Shown: piece by piece, positions 34,100-42,775 of the stretch | Numbering within the stretch: the stretch's first letter is position 1 | How the letters are laid out: every line of letters begins with the position of its first letter | Source of the DNA: Pseudobacteroides sp035370245 | Lineage (GTDB): Bacteria; Bacillota; Clostridia; Acetivibrionales; DSM-2933 | Length of the DNA: 64,000 nt | Assembly (NCBI GenBank): GCA_035370245.1 | Contig: DAOOVO010000001.1 | Location: forward strand, 31,938-95,937 | Reading direction: 5' to 3' | Notes under the pieces: generated by a model | The model's database searches: none | What the model was told of the DNA's origin: nothing | The model's input: the letters and a program-made list of their open reading frames with translations, nothing else | Made by a program: the position numbers and the translations under genes

Positions 34100-34900
34100 T
34101 TATTTTTTAAACTTTTTTAATATAATGCGTTTGACACATTCAAGTATTTTTTCCAGCTTATCACTCCTATTTTCAAGTATTCTTACAACCAAACCGAATT
34201 TCTTTGCTTTGCTGATGCCAAACTGCAAACCATCTATGGTATCAAGCTCTTCATAAATATCATCTATAAGACTATCATCCAGCTTATCATAGAAAAATCC
34301 AAGGGATGCCAAATGGGTATATCCTTCAAAAAATCCTATTCCTCCAAGATATTGCTCCATTGGACAAAGAAACTGATTTTCCGCAAATATAAGCTCATTT
34401 CCGTAATAAATGCGGATACTGCTTCGATATTCACCAAATTCAAATACTTCTCCACTTTTTACTCTACCCCCCGATAATATTTCGGAATAGAGAAACGCTG
34501 AGCCCTCAGCCATCCTACACTCCATGGTAGAGCGAAAACGTGAATCCTTAAACGGTATAACAGCCTTAGGCCAATAATCCAAAAAAGATCCTTTTCCAAG
34601 CCTGAAACTATTGTGTTGTAATGCACAACCCTCCTTCATTCGGTGAATTTTTTGATATGACTGGCTTTCCAACCTGACTTTAGATTCCGCATCCAGCTCC
34701 ACATCAATCCTATATGTATCACCTTCCATTATTCCTGCTGACGCAGACATAACCATGATACTCATAATACCATTGTCTTCATAGAACGGCTTGGCAATTT
34801 TAAACGGTGCTGAAAAATATGAGTTTTCCAGATACGTTTTTCCATTTATAGCTTTTGATTTTATTAATAAGAGGCTCTCTTTCCCAAATGAATTCTTCAT
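34100..34900 (-). CDS. ureD: Urease accessory protein UreD
   Basis: The 266-aa product matches UreD (UreH), which binds apo-urease and forms the nickel tunnel with UreF and UreG. Seen: 'ENSYFSAPFKIAKPFYED', then SASAGIMEGD and 'LESQSYQKIHRMKEG', all typical of the family. It is the last gene of the urt-ure cluster and starts 3 bases after the ureG stop. Confidence 0.9.
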   Translation of the reverse strand: MKNSFGKESLLLIKSKAINGKTYLENSYFSAPFKIAKPFYEDNGIMSIMVMSASAGIMEGDTYRIDVELDAESKVRLESQSYQKIHRMKEGCALQHNSFRLGKGSFLDYWPKAVIPFKDSRFRSTMECRMAEGSAFLYSEILSGGRVKSGEVFEFGEYRSSIRIYYGNELIFAENQFLCPMEQYLGGIGFFEGYTHLASLGFFYDKLDDSLIDDIYEELDTIDGLQFGISKAKKFGLVVRILENRSDKLEKILECVKRIILKKFKK

Positions 34901-34902
34901 AT

Positions 34903-35511
34903 TTAAACACCTTCTAACAGGACACTTTTCTTAATCCAGGCAATAACCTTGCCAAGCCCTTCATTGGTATTAAGATTGGTAAAAATAAACGGTTTATCCC
35001 CTCTCATTTTTTTTGAGTCTCTCTCCATTACCTCCAAGCTTGCTCCAACATAAGGTGCAAGATCAATCTTGTTAATTACGAGAAGATCCGATCTTGTTAT
35101 TCCCGGTCCTCCTTTTCGCGGAATCTTATCGCCTTCCGCTACATCTATGACATATATTGTTGCATCTGCCAGCTCCGGACTAAATGTTGCAGAAAGATTA
35201 TCCCCTCCGCTTTCTATAAATACAATTTGTATATCGGGAAACCGTTGAACCAGGTCCTCCACTGCTTCAAGATTCATGGAAGCATCCTCACGGATTGCCG
35301 TATGAGGACATCCTCCTGTCTCGACGCCTATTATCCTTTCCTTTGGCAGAACACTATTCTTTATTAGAAATTCAGCATCTTCCTTTGTGTATATATCATT
35401 AGTTACGACACCTATGCTATAAGTCGCTGCCATCTCTCTTGTCAATTTTTCAATAATGGCAGTTTTTCCCGATCCAACAGGTCCTCCAACTCCTATTTTT
35501 ACATAATTCAT
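34903..35511 (-). CDS. ureG: Urease accessory GTPase UreG
   Basis: GTP-dependent nickel delivery to urease. The 202-aa product has Walker A GVGGPVGSGKTAIIEKL (about residue 7), the VETGGCPHTAIREDAS metal-site segment with conserved CPH (about 67), 'IVFIESGGDNLSATFSPEL' and guanine-specificity NKIDLAPYVG. Normal length. In the order ureE-F-G-D. Confidence 0.96.
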   Translation of the reverse strand: MNYVKIGVGGPVGSGKTAIIEKLTREMAATYSIGVVTNDIYTKEDAEFLIKNSVLPKERIIGVETGGCPHTAIREDASMNLEAVEDLVQRFPDIQIVFIESGGDNLSATFSPELADATIYVIDVAEGDKIPRKGGPGITRSDLLVINKIDLAPYVGASLEVMERDSKKMRGDKPFIFTNLNTNEGLGKVIAWIKKSVLLEGV

Positions 35512-35541
35512 ATTAACCCTCCATTCTATAAAAAAATATAG

Positions 35542-36264
35542 CTATGAAATATATAACCTGGTATAAAGCCTCTCATGCTGCATTGATCTTAGATCAAATC
35601 CAAAACAACTGCTTCCCATATGTTCTTCCGAAAGGTCTTCCACCTTGTAAAGAAGCTTTTGAAAGATTCCATGCATGCCGAACAATATCCTTTGCCCATC
35701 ATTTTGGCTTATGGGTATAAGTTTTGCACAATTATTTATTATTGCAGAAGCTGCACCATAGGTTACAGCTGAAAGAGCTTGAGTTTTCCCAATAGATAAA
35801 AGTCTTGTAACAAATCCATACATAACAGGATAACATCCTTCAATATCTCCTTTATTAACTTTTTCAATCATCGTTTCAAATGTATCGTTTGTGCCCAATA
35901 CAATTTCAAGCATTCTCATAAACCTTTTACCAAGCTTCACACTGGCCGTCCTAATTTCTCTAGGTGCCTTTGAAGCTGAAAAAAGCTCATCAAGCCCCAT
36001 AACCCTTTCTATTTGTTCATTGCTGGTATATTCCCACGCCAGCTTTACCGCAAGTAAATCATTATACAGAAAGCTGTGTAAAAGGTAGTTCTCAAGATAT
36101 ATTCGCGAAGATTCAGGATCGTGTACAATACCCTTTTGAACATATGTTTCAAGACCATAGGATTGAGTAAAACCCCCTATTGGAAATAATGGATCACTAA
36201 TCTGCAACAGATGAAAAAAAGGTATTCCATCTTTCTCAGTGGGAATGGGAATGCGAGTGTCCAT
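35542..36264 (-). CDS. ureF: Urease accessory protein UreF
   Basis: The start is placed at ATG 36264, 7 nt after GGGAGG; an ATG at 36270 touches that site. The 240-aa all-helical product has the UreF signature DPLFPIGGFTQSYGLETYVQ near residue 24 and a later SSCFGFDLRSMQHE C-terminus. UreF regulates UreG GTP use in the UreDFG complex. Its start overlaps the histidine tail of ureE. Confidence 0.93.
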   Translation of the reverse strand: MDTRIPIPTEKDGIPFFHLLQISDPLFPIGGFTQSYGLETYVQKGIVHDPESSRIYLENYLLHSFLYNDLLAVKLAWEYTSNEQIERVMGLDELFSASKAPREIRTASVKLGKRFMRMLEIVLGTNDTFETMIEKVNKGDIEGCYPVMYGFVTRLLSIGKTQALSAVTYGAASAIINNCAKLIPISQNDGQRILFGMHGIFQKLLYKVEDLSEEHMGSSCFGFDLRSMQHERLYTRLYIS

Positions 36265-36697
36265 GAGCATGCCTCCCTAAAGGTGTTATTAGTTTACAGC
36301 TTTTTTTGTAAGGTGAAAGTCCGCATTTTATCAGTGCATTCATCAACGGTTCGTCATATGGAGTAAGCAGTTCATCCCCCTCTATAAAAAGAGGTGCATG
36401 TCTGTTGCCCATCTCATAGCATGCTTTTGCCGTTTCATACCTGCTTTGAGGATTCATAGCGATGCAATCACAATAAGGAATTCTTACAACCAACACCTTG
36501 TTTCCGTCCTGCCATAGTACATCACCTTCTTTTAAAGCTTCTCCTCCATTGTTTCTTATTCCTATTTCCATTCCATTTGAACCGATCTTATGAAGTATTT
36601 TTTTTTCAACCTCAAACCATTCCACATCAATAAAATCTATGACCAAATCCTTGTTATCCACGTCTTTTAAATTATATAGAACCTTATCTGCAATCAT
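36236..36697 (-). CDS. ureE: Urease nickel metallochaperone UreE
   Basis: The 153-aa product has the UreE N-terminal peptide-binding domain and the metal domain with 'GNRHAPLFIEGDELLTPYD', ending in a histidine tail GRHAHGHSHSHSH, a nickel store. It overlaps ureF by about 29 bases. It hands nickel to UreG. Confidence 0.94.
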   Translation of the reverse strand: MIADKVLYNLKDVDNKDLVIDFIDVEWFEVEKKILHKIGSNGMEIGIRNNGGEALKEGDVLWQDGNKVLVVRIPYCDCIAMNPQSRYETAKACYEMGNRHAPLFIEGDELLTPYDEPLMNALIKCGLSPYKKSCKLITPLGRHAHGHSHSHSH

Positions 36698-36709
36698 TTT
36701 TTCCCACCC

Positions 36710-38428
36710 CTAAAACATAAAATATCGCTGAGCCATTGGCAAAATCTTAAGAGGCTCACATGTAATAAGCTCTCCATCTACCCTTACATCGTAGGTTTCA
36801 GGATCCACTTCAATATTAGGTGTCGCATTATTTAATATCATATCCTTCTTGGTAATATTCCTGCATCCCGATACAGGCACAACTGTCTTTTGAAGACCCA
36901 TTTTTTCTATGATGCCGTTCTGTAATGAAGCCTTTGAAACAAATGTCATACATGTGCCGTACTTCGCCTTACCGAAAGCTCCAAACATATTTTTATAAAT
37001 TACAGGCTGAGGCGTTGGGATAGAGGCATTAGCATCACCCATCCTGCTTGATACAATAAACCCGCCCTTTATTATCATTTCAGGCTTAACACCGAACATT
37101 GCAGGCTTCCATAGAACAATATCCGCAATTTTGCCCCTTTCCAAGGAACCCACATACTTTGATATGCCATGAGTTATTGCAGGATTTATGGTATATTTTG
37201 CAATATATCTTTTTGCTCTTAAGTTGTCACTGCCGCCTTTTTCTCCCGATAAAGCACCTCTTTGAATCTTCATTTTATGAGCAGTCTGCCATGTCCTTAT
37301 AATAACCTCCCCAACACGACCCATAGCCTGAGAATCGGAACTCATCATGCTAAAAACTCCCATATCATGAAGTATGTCCTCGGCAGCTATGGTCTCAGGT
37401 CTGATTCTTGAGTCTGCAAACGCTACATCTTCCTTCACCTTGCTGTCCAAATGATGGCATACCATCAACATATCCAGGTGTTCGTCCAGTGTGTTAACAG
37501 TATAAGGCATTGTGGGATTGGTGGACGACGGAATCACATTCAATAGTGCAGCAATCTTAATTATATCGGGTGCATGGCCGCCTCCGGCCCCCTCAGTATG
37601 GTAGGTATGAATGGTTCTTCCGGCAATTGCCCTTATGGTATCCTCAACAAAACCCGCTTCATTTAATGTATCCGTATGAATAGCCACTTGTACATCAAAA
37701 AGGTCCGCTACATTTAAACAAGTATCTATTGCTTTTGGAGTTGTTCCCCAGTCCTCATGGAGCTTTAAGCCTATTGCTCCGGCTTCTATCTGCTCTGTCA
37801 AAGGCTTCTCAAAAGATGCATTGCCCTTTGCCAGAAACCCTAGATTCATCGGAAAGTCCTCTGCAGCCTCCAGCATCTTTCGTATGTTAAAACTTCCCGG
37901 TGTACAAGTAGTGGCATTTGTTCCGTCCGCAGGTCCCGTTCCTCCGCCCAACATGGTGGTTATGCCACTGTACAACGCTGTTTCTATCTGCTGCGGACAT
38001 ATAAAATGTATATGTGTATCGATTCCGCCAGGAGTGGCAATGAGTCCTTCTCCCGCAATGACCTCGGTAGATGCACCAATTATCATATCTTGCCAAACGC
38101 CATCCATCATACCAGGATTTCCAGCTTTACCAATTGCTACTATTTTGCCATCCTTGATTCCTATATCTCCCTTAACAATTCCCCATGAGTCAAGCACTAT
38201 TGCATTGGTGATAACCAAATCCAAAACATTGTCATCTCTGGCAGCTGATGGGGATTGACCCATTCCGTCCCTTATGGATTTGCCTCCTCCAAATTTACAT
38301 TCGTCGCCATAGACTGTGTAGTCCTCTTCAATCTCTATGATAAGCTCAGTATCTGCAAGCCTCACCCTGTCACCTTTAGTGGGGCCGTACATACCTGCAT
38401 AATCTTCACCTTTAATTCTAATACTCAC
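36710..38428 (-). CDS. ureC: Urease alpha (catalytic) subunit
   Basis: Hydrolyses urea to ammonia and carbamate at a dinuclear nickel centre. The 572-aa product is full length. Visible active-site parts are GGIDTHIHFICP (two nickel-binding His, about residue 137), GLKLHEDWG with the carbamylated Lys (about 220), HTDTLNEAGF, HTYHTEGAGGGHAPD and the flap Cys/His in MVCHHLD (about 322). No key residue is missing, so an active enzyme is expected. It lies between ureB and ureE. Confidence 0.98.
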   Translation of the reverse strand: MSIRIKGEDYAGMYGPTKGDRVRLADTELIIEIEEDYTVYGDECKFGGGKSIRDGMGQSPSAARDDNVLDLVITNAIVLDSWGIVKGDIGIKDGKIVAIGKAGNPGMMDGVWQDMIIGASTEVIAGEGLIATPGGIDTHIHFICPQQIETALYSGITTMLGGGTGPADGTNATTCTPGSFNIRKMLEAAEDFPMNLGFLAKGNASFEKPLTEQIEAGAIGLKLHEDWGTTPKAIDTCLNVADLFDVQVAIHTDTLNEAGFVEDTIRAIAGRTIHTYHTEGAGGGHAPDIIKIAALLNVIPSSTNPTMPYTVNTLDEHLDMLMVCHHLDSKVKEDVAFADSRIRPETIAAEDILHDMGVFSMMSSDSQAMGRVGEVIIRTWQTAHKMKIQRGALSGEKGGSDNLRAKRYIAKYTINPAITHGISKYVGSLERGKIADIVLWKPAMFGVKPEMIIKGGFIVSSRMGDANASIPTPQPVIYKNMFGAFGKAKYGTCMTFVSKASLQNGIIEKMGLQKTVVPVSGCRNITKKDMILNNATPNIEVDPETYDVRVDGELITCEPLKILPMAQRYFMF

Positions 38429-38430
38429 TT

Positions 38431-38802
38431 TTACTCCACCCCCTTAAAGCCAAAATCTCTCGCTTTTTTCAACGCATTTTCCAGTGATTTTTCCTGATCA
38501 ATCATACCTGAAGTCAAGTCATTAAGCCCATGAACTTCTCTTTTTCCTCCAATTTCAACCAATTGCACTTCCTTTTCCTCTCCCGGCTCAAATCTTATAG
38601 CTGTTCCGGAAGGAATATCAAGCCTCATACCAAAGGCACTCTTTCTATCAAACTCAAGACAGGAGTTAACTTCAAAGAAATGAAAATGCGAACCCACTTG
38701 AACAGGCCTATCTCGTGTATTTGAAACCTTGAGAGACAATGTTTTCCTTTCACTATTTAAATTAACAAATTCATTTTGAATAAAATACTCACCGGGAATC
38801 AT
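38431..38802 (-). CDS. ureB: Urease beta subunit
   Basis: The 123-aa product (MIPGEYFIQNEFVNLN...) has the UreB beta fold with VQVGSHFHFFEVN and 'GMRLDIPSGTAIRFEPGEEK'. It is a structural subunit of the (alpha-beta-gamma)3 enzyme. Separate ureA and ureB genes are the usual bacterial form. 2 bases separate it from ureC. Confidence 0.96.
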   Translation of the reverse strand: MIPGEYFIQNEFVNLNSERKTLSLKVSNTRDRPVQVGSHFHFFEVNSCLEFDRKSAFGMRLDIPSGTAIRFEPGEEKEVQLVEIGGKREVHGLNDLTSGMIDQEKSLENALKKARDFGFKGVE

Positions 38803-38816
38803 TTTATAGCCCTCCT

Positions 38817-39119
38817 TCAGCGTATGGGATTATGAACGGTAACAAGCTTTGTACCATCCGGAAATGTGGCTTCTATTTGAATCTCATGTATCATGGCATC
38901 AACACCTTCCATCACATCGTCTTTTGACAGAATCTTTGCTCCATACTGCATCAACTCGGTAACAGACTTTCCGTCTCTGGCAGCTTCCATAAGTTCAGAG
39001 CTAATGAGTGCTACAGCCTCAGGATAATTGAGTTTAAGGCCTCTGTCTTTGCGTTTTCTCGCTAATTCACCTGCAAAATGAAGCATGAGCTTTTCCATTT
39101 CTCTAGGCGTCAAATGCAT
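38817..39119 (-). CDS. ureA: Urease gamma subunit
   Basis: The 100-aa product MHLTPREMEKLMLHFAGELA is a complete UreA, with the C-terminal 'EATFPDGTKLVTVHNPI'. Smallest structural subunit of urease. First of the ure genes, following the urt transporter genes by 36 bases. Confidence 0.97.
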   Translation of the reverse strand: MHLTPREMEKLMLHFAGELARKRKDRGLKLNYPEAVALISSELMEAARDGKSVTELMQYGAKILSKDDVMEGVDAMIHEIQIEATFPDGTKLVTVHNPIR

Positions 39120-39155
39120 CTTTCATCAACCTCCAATTAAATGTGGCACAATAAA

Positions 39156-39851
39156 TTAAATAGCAATCTTTTCTTGTATTTTTTGGGGATCGATTCCCTC
39201 TGTTTTTCCATCCAAAACTATGCTCCCTTTATCCATAACATAGAAATAATCCGCTACATCCATAACAAATTCCAAGTATTGCTCTACAATAAGCATAGTA
39301 ACGTTTCCACGTGCTTTAAGCTTTTTTATTACCCTCCCTATATCCTGTATAATGGAAGGCTGAATTCCCTCAGTAGGCTCATCTAAAAGAAGGATCTTAG
39401 GCTCCGAAACCAGAGCACGGGCAATAGCCAGCTGCTGCTGCTGCCCTCCGCTTAAATCTCCTCCCTTTCTTTTCATCATCGTCTTTAAAACCGGAAACAA
39501 CTCAAATACTTCCTCTGTTAATACCCCTTTTTTATAACCATTTCTTTCCAATCCTAATATAAGGTTCTCATATACCGTCAATTGAGGAAAAATATCTCTG
39601 CCCTGAGGCACATAACCTATACCCTTTCTTGCCCTGTTGTACGTGGGTAATCTTGTTATATCTTCATTATCCAGATAAACGCTTCCTTTTGGCGTCTTTA
39701 CAAGTCCCATTACACTCTTTAGAAAAGTCGACTTACCTACTCCATTTCTGCCTAATAGGCACGCTACACTACCAGGCTCAACATTAAGGCTCACATCCTT
39801 TAATATGATACTTTCTCCATAGTAAGCACAAAGATTATCTACCTTAAGCAT
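39156..39851 (-). CDS. urtE: Urea ABC transporter ATPase UrtE
   Basis: The 231-aa product is a LivF-type ATPase: Walker A LLGRNGVGKSTFLKS, Q-loop YVPQGRDIFPQLTVYENL, signature LSGGQQQQLAIARAL, Walker B ILLLDEPTEGIQPS. It powers urea import with UrtD. The urtABCDE-ureABC order identifies the substrate as urea rather than branched-chain amino acids. Confidence 0.93.
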   Translation of the reverse strand: MLKVDNLCAYYGESIILKDVSLNVEPGSVACLLGRNGVGKSTFLKSVMGLVKTPKGSVYLDNEDITRLPTYNRARKGIGYVPQGRDIFPQLTVYENLILGLERNGYKKGVLTEEVFELFPVLKTMMKRKGGDLSGGQQQQLAIARALVSEPKILLLDEPTEGIQPSIIQDIGRVIKKLKARGNVTMLIVEQYLEFVMDVADYFYVMDKGSIVLDGKTEGIDPQKIQEKIAI

Positions 39852-39852
39852 A

Positions 39853-40608
39853 TTATTCTCCCCCTCTCCCCAAATAAACTTCTATAACCTTTGGATTATT
39901 CTGAACATCCTGCATATTCCCTTCATCTAACAGCATACCTTCATGGAGCACAGTCACTTTGTCTGCACACTCCCTCACAAACTCCATATCATGCTCTACA
40001 ACAATTACCGAACACGTCTCCGAAATTTCTTTAAGGAGCTCTCCGGTTCTTTCAGTTTCTTTCCTTCCCATGCCTGCAACAGGTTCATCCAAAAGCATTA
40101 TTTCAGGCTGCTGCACCAAAAGCATACCTATCTCAAGCCATTGCTTTTCACCATGGGAAAGAGCTGCAGGTGTACGATACCTTTTCTCATACAAACCAAT
40201 AGTTCTAAGCACATCCTCTATTCTTTCCATTTGCTCTTTATTTAGCTTTGAAAAAAGTGATGAATACAACGACCTCTTTTTCACTGCTGCAAGCTCCATG
40301 TTTTCATAAATTGTAATCCCCATAAAAACCGACGGCACCTGGAACTTCCTTCCTATTCCCAGTTCTACAATCTGATGCTCAGACATTTTGGTGACATCAC
40401 TGATAGACTTAAAGAGGATACTACCCTCTGCAGGCCTGACCCGACCGCATATTGCATCGAGCAAAGTTGTTTTTCCTGCTCCATTAGGTCCTATAAAAAA
40501 GTGTATATCACCTTTTTTTACTGAAGTATTTAGTTTGTTCACCGCTTTAAAACCATCAAAGCTCACAGTCAAATCCTTGATTTCCAAAATATTATCCGAC
40601 ATGTTCAT
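39853..40608 (-). CDS. urtD: Urea ABC transporter ATPase UrtD
   Basis: About 251 aa, LivG-type: Walker A FIGPNGAGKTTLLDAI, 'ELGIGRKFQVPSVFMGITIY' (typical of UrtD), signature LSHGEKQWLEIGMLL, Walker B IMLLDEPVAGMG. The start could be ATG 40608 or 40602; both lie inside the end of urtC, so it is coupled to urtC. It is directly followed by urtE. Confidence 0.92.
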   Translation of the reverse strand: MNMSDNILEIKDLTVSFDGFKAVNKLNTSVKKGDIHFFIGPNGAGKTTLLDAICGRVRPAEGSILFKSISDVTKMSEHQIVELGIGRKFQVPSVFMGITIYENMELAAVKKRSLYSSLFSKLNKEQMERIEDVLRTIGLYEKRYRTPAALSHGEKQWLEIGMLLVQQPEIMLLDEPVAGMGRKETERTGELLKEISETCSVIVVEHDMEFVRECADKVTVLHEGMLLDEGNMQDVQNNPKVIEVYLGRGGE

Positions 40609-41764
40609 CACATCCTAACCCTTCAATCATATTTATTTTTGTCTGAGAATCTATTTTAGGATCTATTTTAGAATTCGTTTCAGAACCCGTTTCGAAATCC
40701 TTTCCTATAGTTCTTATTTTTCTTATTTTTTCCTTTATTTGTTTTGATAAACCCATCAAACCGTAAGGCATAAATATAACTACAGCTACAAACATAATAC
40801 CTATAAAATATGACCACACAGCAGGGAAGCTTTCGCTTACAGCACTTTTAAGTGAATTTACCAGTATGGCTCCGATAATCGCTCCCACCAAAGTACCTCT
40901 TCCTCCTATAGCAACCCATATAACCATTTCAACAGAAGGAACAATACCCATCTCAGCTGGGGATATAATCCCTACCTGAGGAACAAACAGGGCTCCGGCC
41001 AAACCTGCAAGACCTGCAGAGATGCAATACACAAATGTTTTATAAGTTGCAGGATTGTAACCCGAAAAACGTGCCCTGTTTTCACCATCCCTGATAGCAA
41101 TCAAAACTTTCCCTATGCGTCTTCTTACAATCCATTTGCAGAATATAAATGACAGTATCAGCACTACCAAAGCCACATAATAAAGACCAACCTTTGTAGA
41201 TGAAGCAGAAATCGGAAGTCCGAAAATTGTTTTAAAATTGGTAATACCGTTGGTACCTCCCGTAAAGGCCTGCTGACCTACAAACAAAACAACAAAAATG
41301 ATGGAAAGAGCTTGAGTCAGAATGGAGAAATATACACCTTTAATCCTGTTCTTAAATGTAAGATATCCTACTACCAATGCAAGTACTACCGGTACCACAA
41401 CAGATAATATGATTGCCAGGGGTGCATAAGCGAAAGGCTTCCAGAACCAGGGCAATGTTTCCTGCCCGCTCCAGGACATAAAATCAGGCAGTTTTCCTCC
41501 GCTGGCTTCAAGCTTTAAGTACATTGCCATACAATATGCACCCAGTCCAAAGTAAACACCGTGTCCAAGACTAAGTATTCCCGTATAGCCCCATATTAGG
41601 TCAATTCCAAGGGCCAAAACAGCAAAGGCAATGAACTTTCCGAGAAGATTGGTTCTAAAGTCCGATAGAAATAATGGTGCAATGGCCAGAAGAACCAATA
41701 AAACTGTAACCGTTATGTTATTTCCAAGTAACCGTCCTTTAATTCCTTGTAAATTTTCATTCAT
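40592..41764 (-). CDS. urtC: Urea ABC transporter permease UrtC
   Basis: The start is ATG 41764, 6 nt after GGGGGTG (an in-frame GTG at 41773 overlaps that site). The 390-aa LivM-type permease has about ten membrane segments, the 'GIDLIWGYTGILSLGHGVYF' block and a hydrophilic tail (about 355-390, charged, with a KIDPKIDSQ repeat) that is longer than usual. Forms the membrane channel with UrtB. Confidence 0.92.
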   Translation of the reverse strand: MNENLQGIKGRLLGNNITVTVLLVLLAIAPLFLSDFRTNLLGKFIAFAVLALGIDLIWGYTGILSLGHGVYFGLGAYCMAMYLKLEASGGKLPDFMSWSGQETLPWFWKPFAYAPLAIILSVVVPVVLALVVGYLTFKNRIKGVYFSILTQALSIIFVVLFVGQQAFTGGTNGITNFKTIFGLPISASSTKVGLYYVALVVLILSFIFCKWIVRRRIGKVLIAIRDGENRARFSGYNPATYKTFVYCISAGLAGLAGALFVPQVGIISPAEMGIVPSVEMVIWVAIGGRGTLVGAIIGAILVNSLKSAVSESFPAVWSYFIGIMFVAVVIFMPYGLMGLSKQIKEKIRKIRTIGKDFETGSETNSKIDPKIDSQTKINMIEGLGCDEHVG

Positions 41765-41776
41765 GATACTCACCCC

Positions 41777-42685
41777 CTACTCATCAAGTGCCCTGCTGCT
41801 TATAGTAAAGAAACCTTGAGGTTTCCATTGAAGAAATAGAATAACCATCAGAAAGACCAGAACTTTTCCCATTGAAGCATTTGTAAAAAATTCAAAAGTC
41901 GTATTTCCGATTCCTATTGCTCCGGCTCCCGCCACAGTTCCTATTATCCTTCCCACACCACCTAGCACAACAACCATAAATGTATCTATTATATAGTTTG
42001 TTCCAAGGGTTGGGCCGATTGAACCTAGTAGTGTCAATGCACAGCCTGCAATACCGGCCAATCCAGATCCTAATGCAAATGTCATTGCATCCACCCGCCT
42101 TGTGTTGATTCCAAGGCTTTGCGCCATGCTCCTGTTCTGCATGACGGCTCTGATTCTTCTTCCACCATCGGTTTTATAAAGAAAAAAGTATACGCCCACT
42201 ATGCAAAGTCCAACCAATAAAATTATGAAAAGCCTTTTATAAGGCAGTTGAAGATCACTAAAAACAGTTAATCCTCCATTTAACCATCCGGGACTTTTTA
42301 CATCCACGTTTGGAGCCCCGAAAATGCTCCTTGCCAACTGTTGAAGTATAAGGCTCACACCCCATGTGGCCAACAAACTGTCTAAAGGTCTCCCGTACAA
42401 ACGTTTTATGATGGTAATTTCAAGCACATAACCCATAAATGCCGTTATCAAAAATGAAAGGGGTATTGCAAGTATGAAATATAGATCGAAAAATTTAACA
42501 TCAACAAAGGATATAAAAAAGTTTTGTACCATATATGTGACATATGCACCTATCATGATCAATTCGCCATGGGCCATGTTTATAATTTTCATCAAACCGA
42601 ATGTTATAGCCAATCCTAGTGCAGCCAACAAAAGAATTGAACTTACGCTTATGCCGTTAAAAATTTGTAATAAATTGGTACTCAT
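41777..42685 (-). CDS. urtB: Urea ABC transporter permease UrtB
   Basis: The start is placed at ATG 42685, about 10 nt after GGAG. The 303-aa LivH-type permease has 'LGLAITFGLMKIINMAHGEL', 'GVSLILQQLARSIFGAPNVD' (typical of UrtB) and 'TFMVVVLGGVGRIIGTVAGA'. Partner of UrtC. A hairpin lies between it and urtA. Confidence 0.93.
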   Translation of the reverse strand: MSTNLLQIFNGISVSSILLLAALGLAITFGLMKIINMAHGELIMIGAYVTYMVQNFFISFVDVKFFDLYFILAIPLSFLITAFMGYVLEITIIKRLYGRPLDSLLATWGVSLILQQLARSIFGAPNVDVKSPGWLNGGLTVFSDLQLPYKRLFIILLVGLCIVGVYFFLYKTDGGRRIRAVMQNRSMAQSLGINTRRVDAMTFALGSGLAGIAGCALTLLGSIGPTLGTNYIIDTFMVVVLGGVGRIIGTVAGAGAIGIGNTTFEFFTNASMGKVLVFLMVILFLQWKPQGFFTISSRALDE

Positions 42686-42721
42686 ATAATCCACTCTCCA
42701 ATAACTTTCGAGTATTTATTA

Positions 42722-42755
42722 GGAAATTATGGCACCCACAGACACCATAATTTCC
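42722..42755 (-). other. Intercistronic hairpin between urtA and urtB
   Basis: GGAAATTATGG (42722-42732) and its complement (42745-42755), 12-nt loop, no T run. It fits a transcript-stabilising or processing hairpin that lets the binding protein be made in excess of the permeases. Confidence 0.6.
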
Positions 42756-42775
42756 CAAACATTTATACTTTATCA

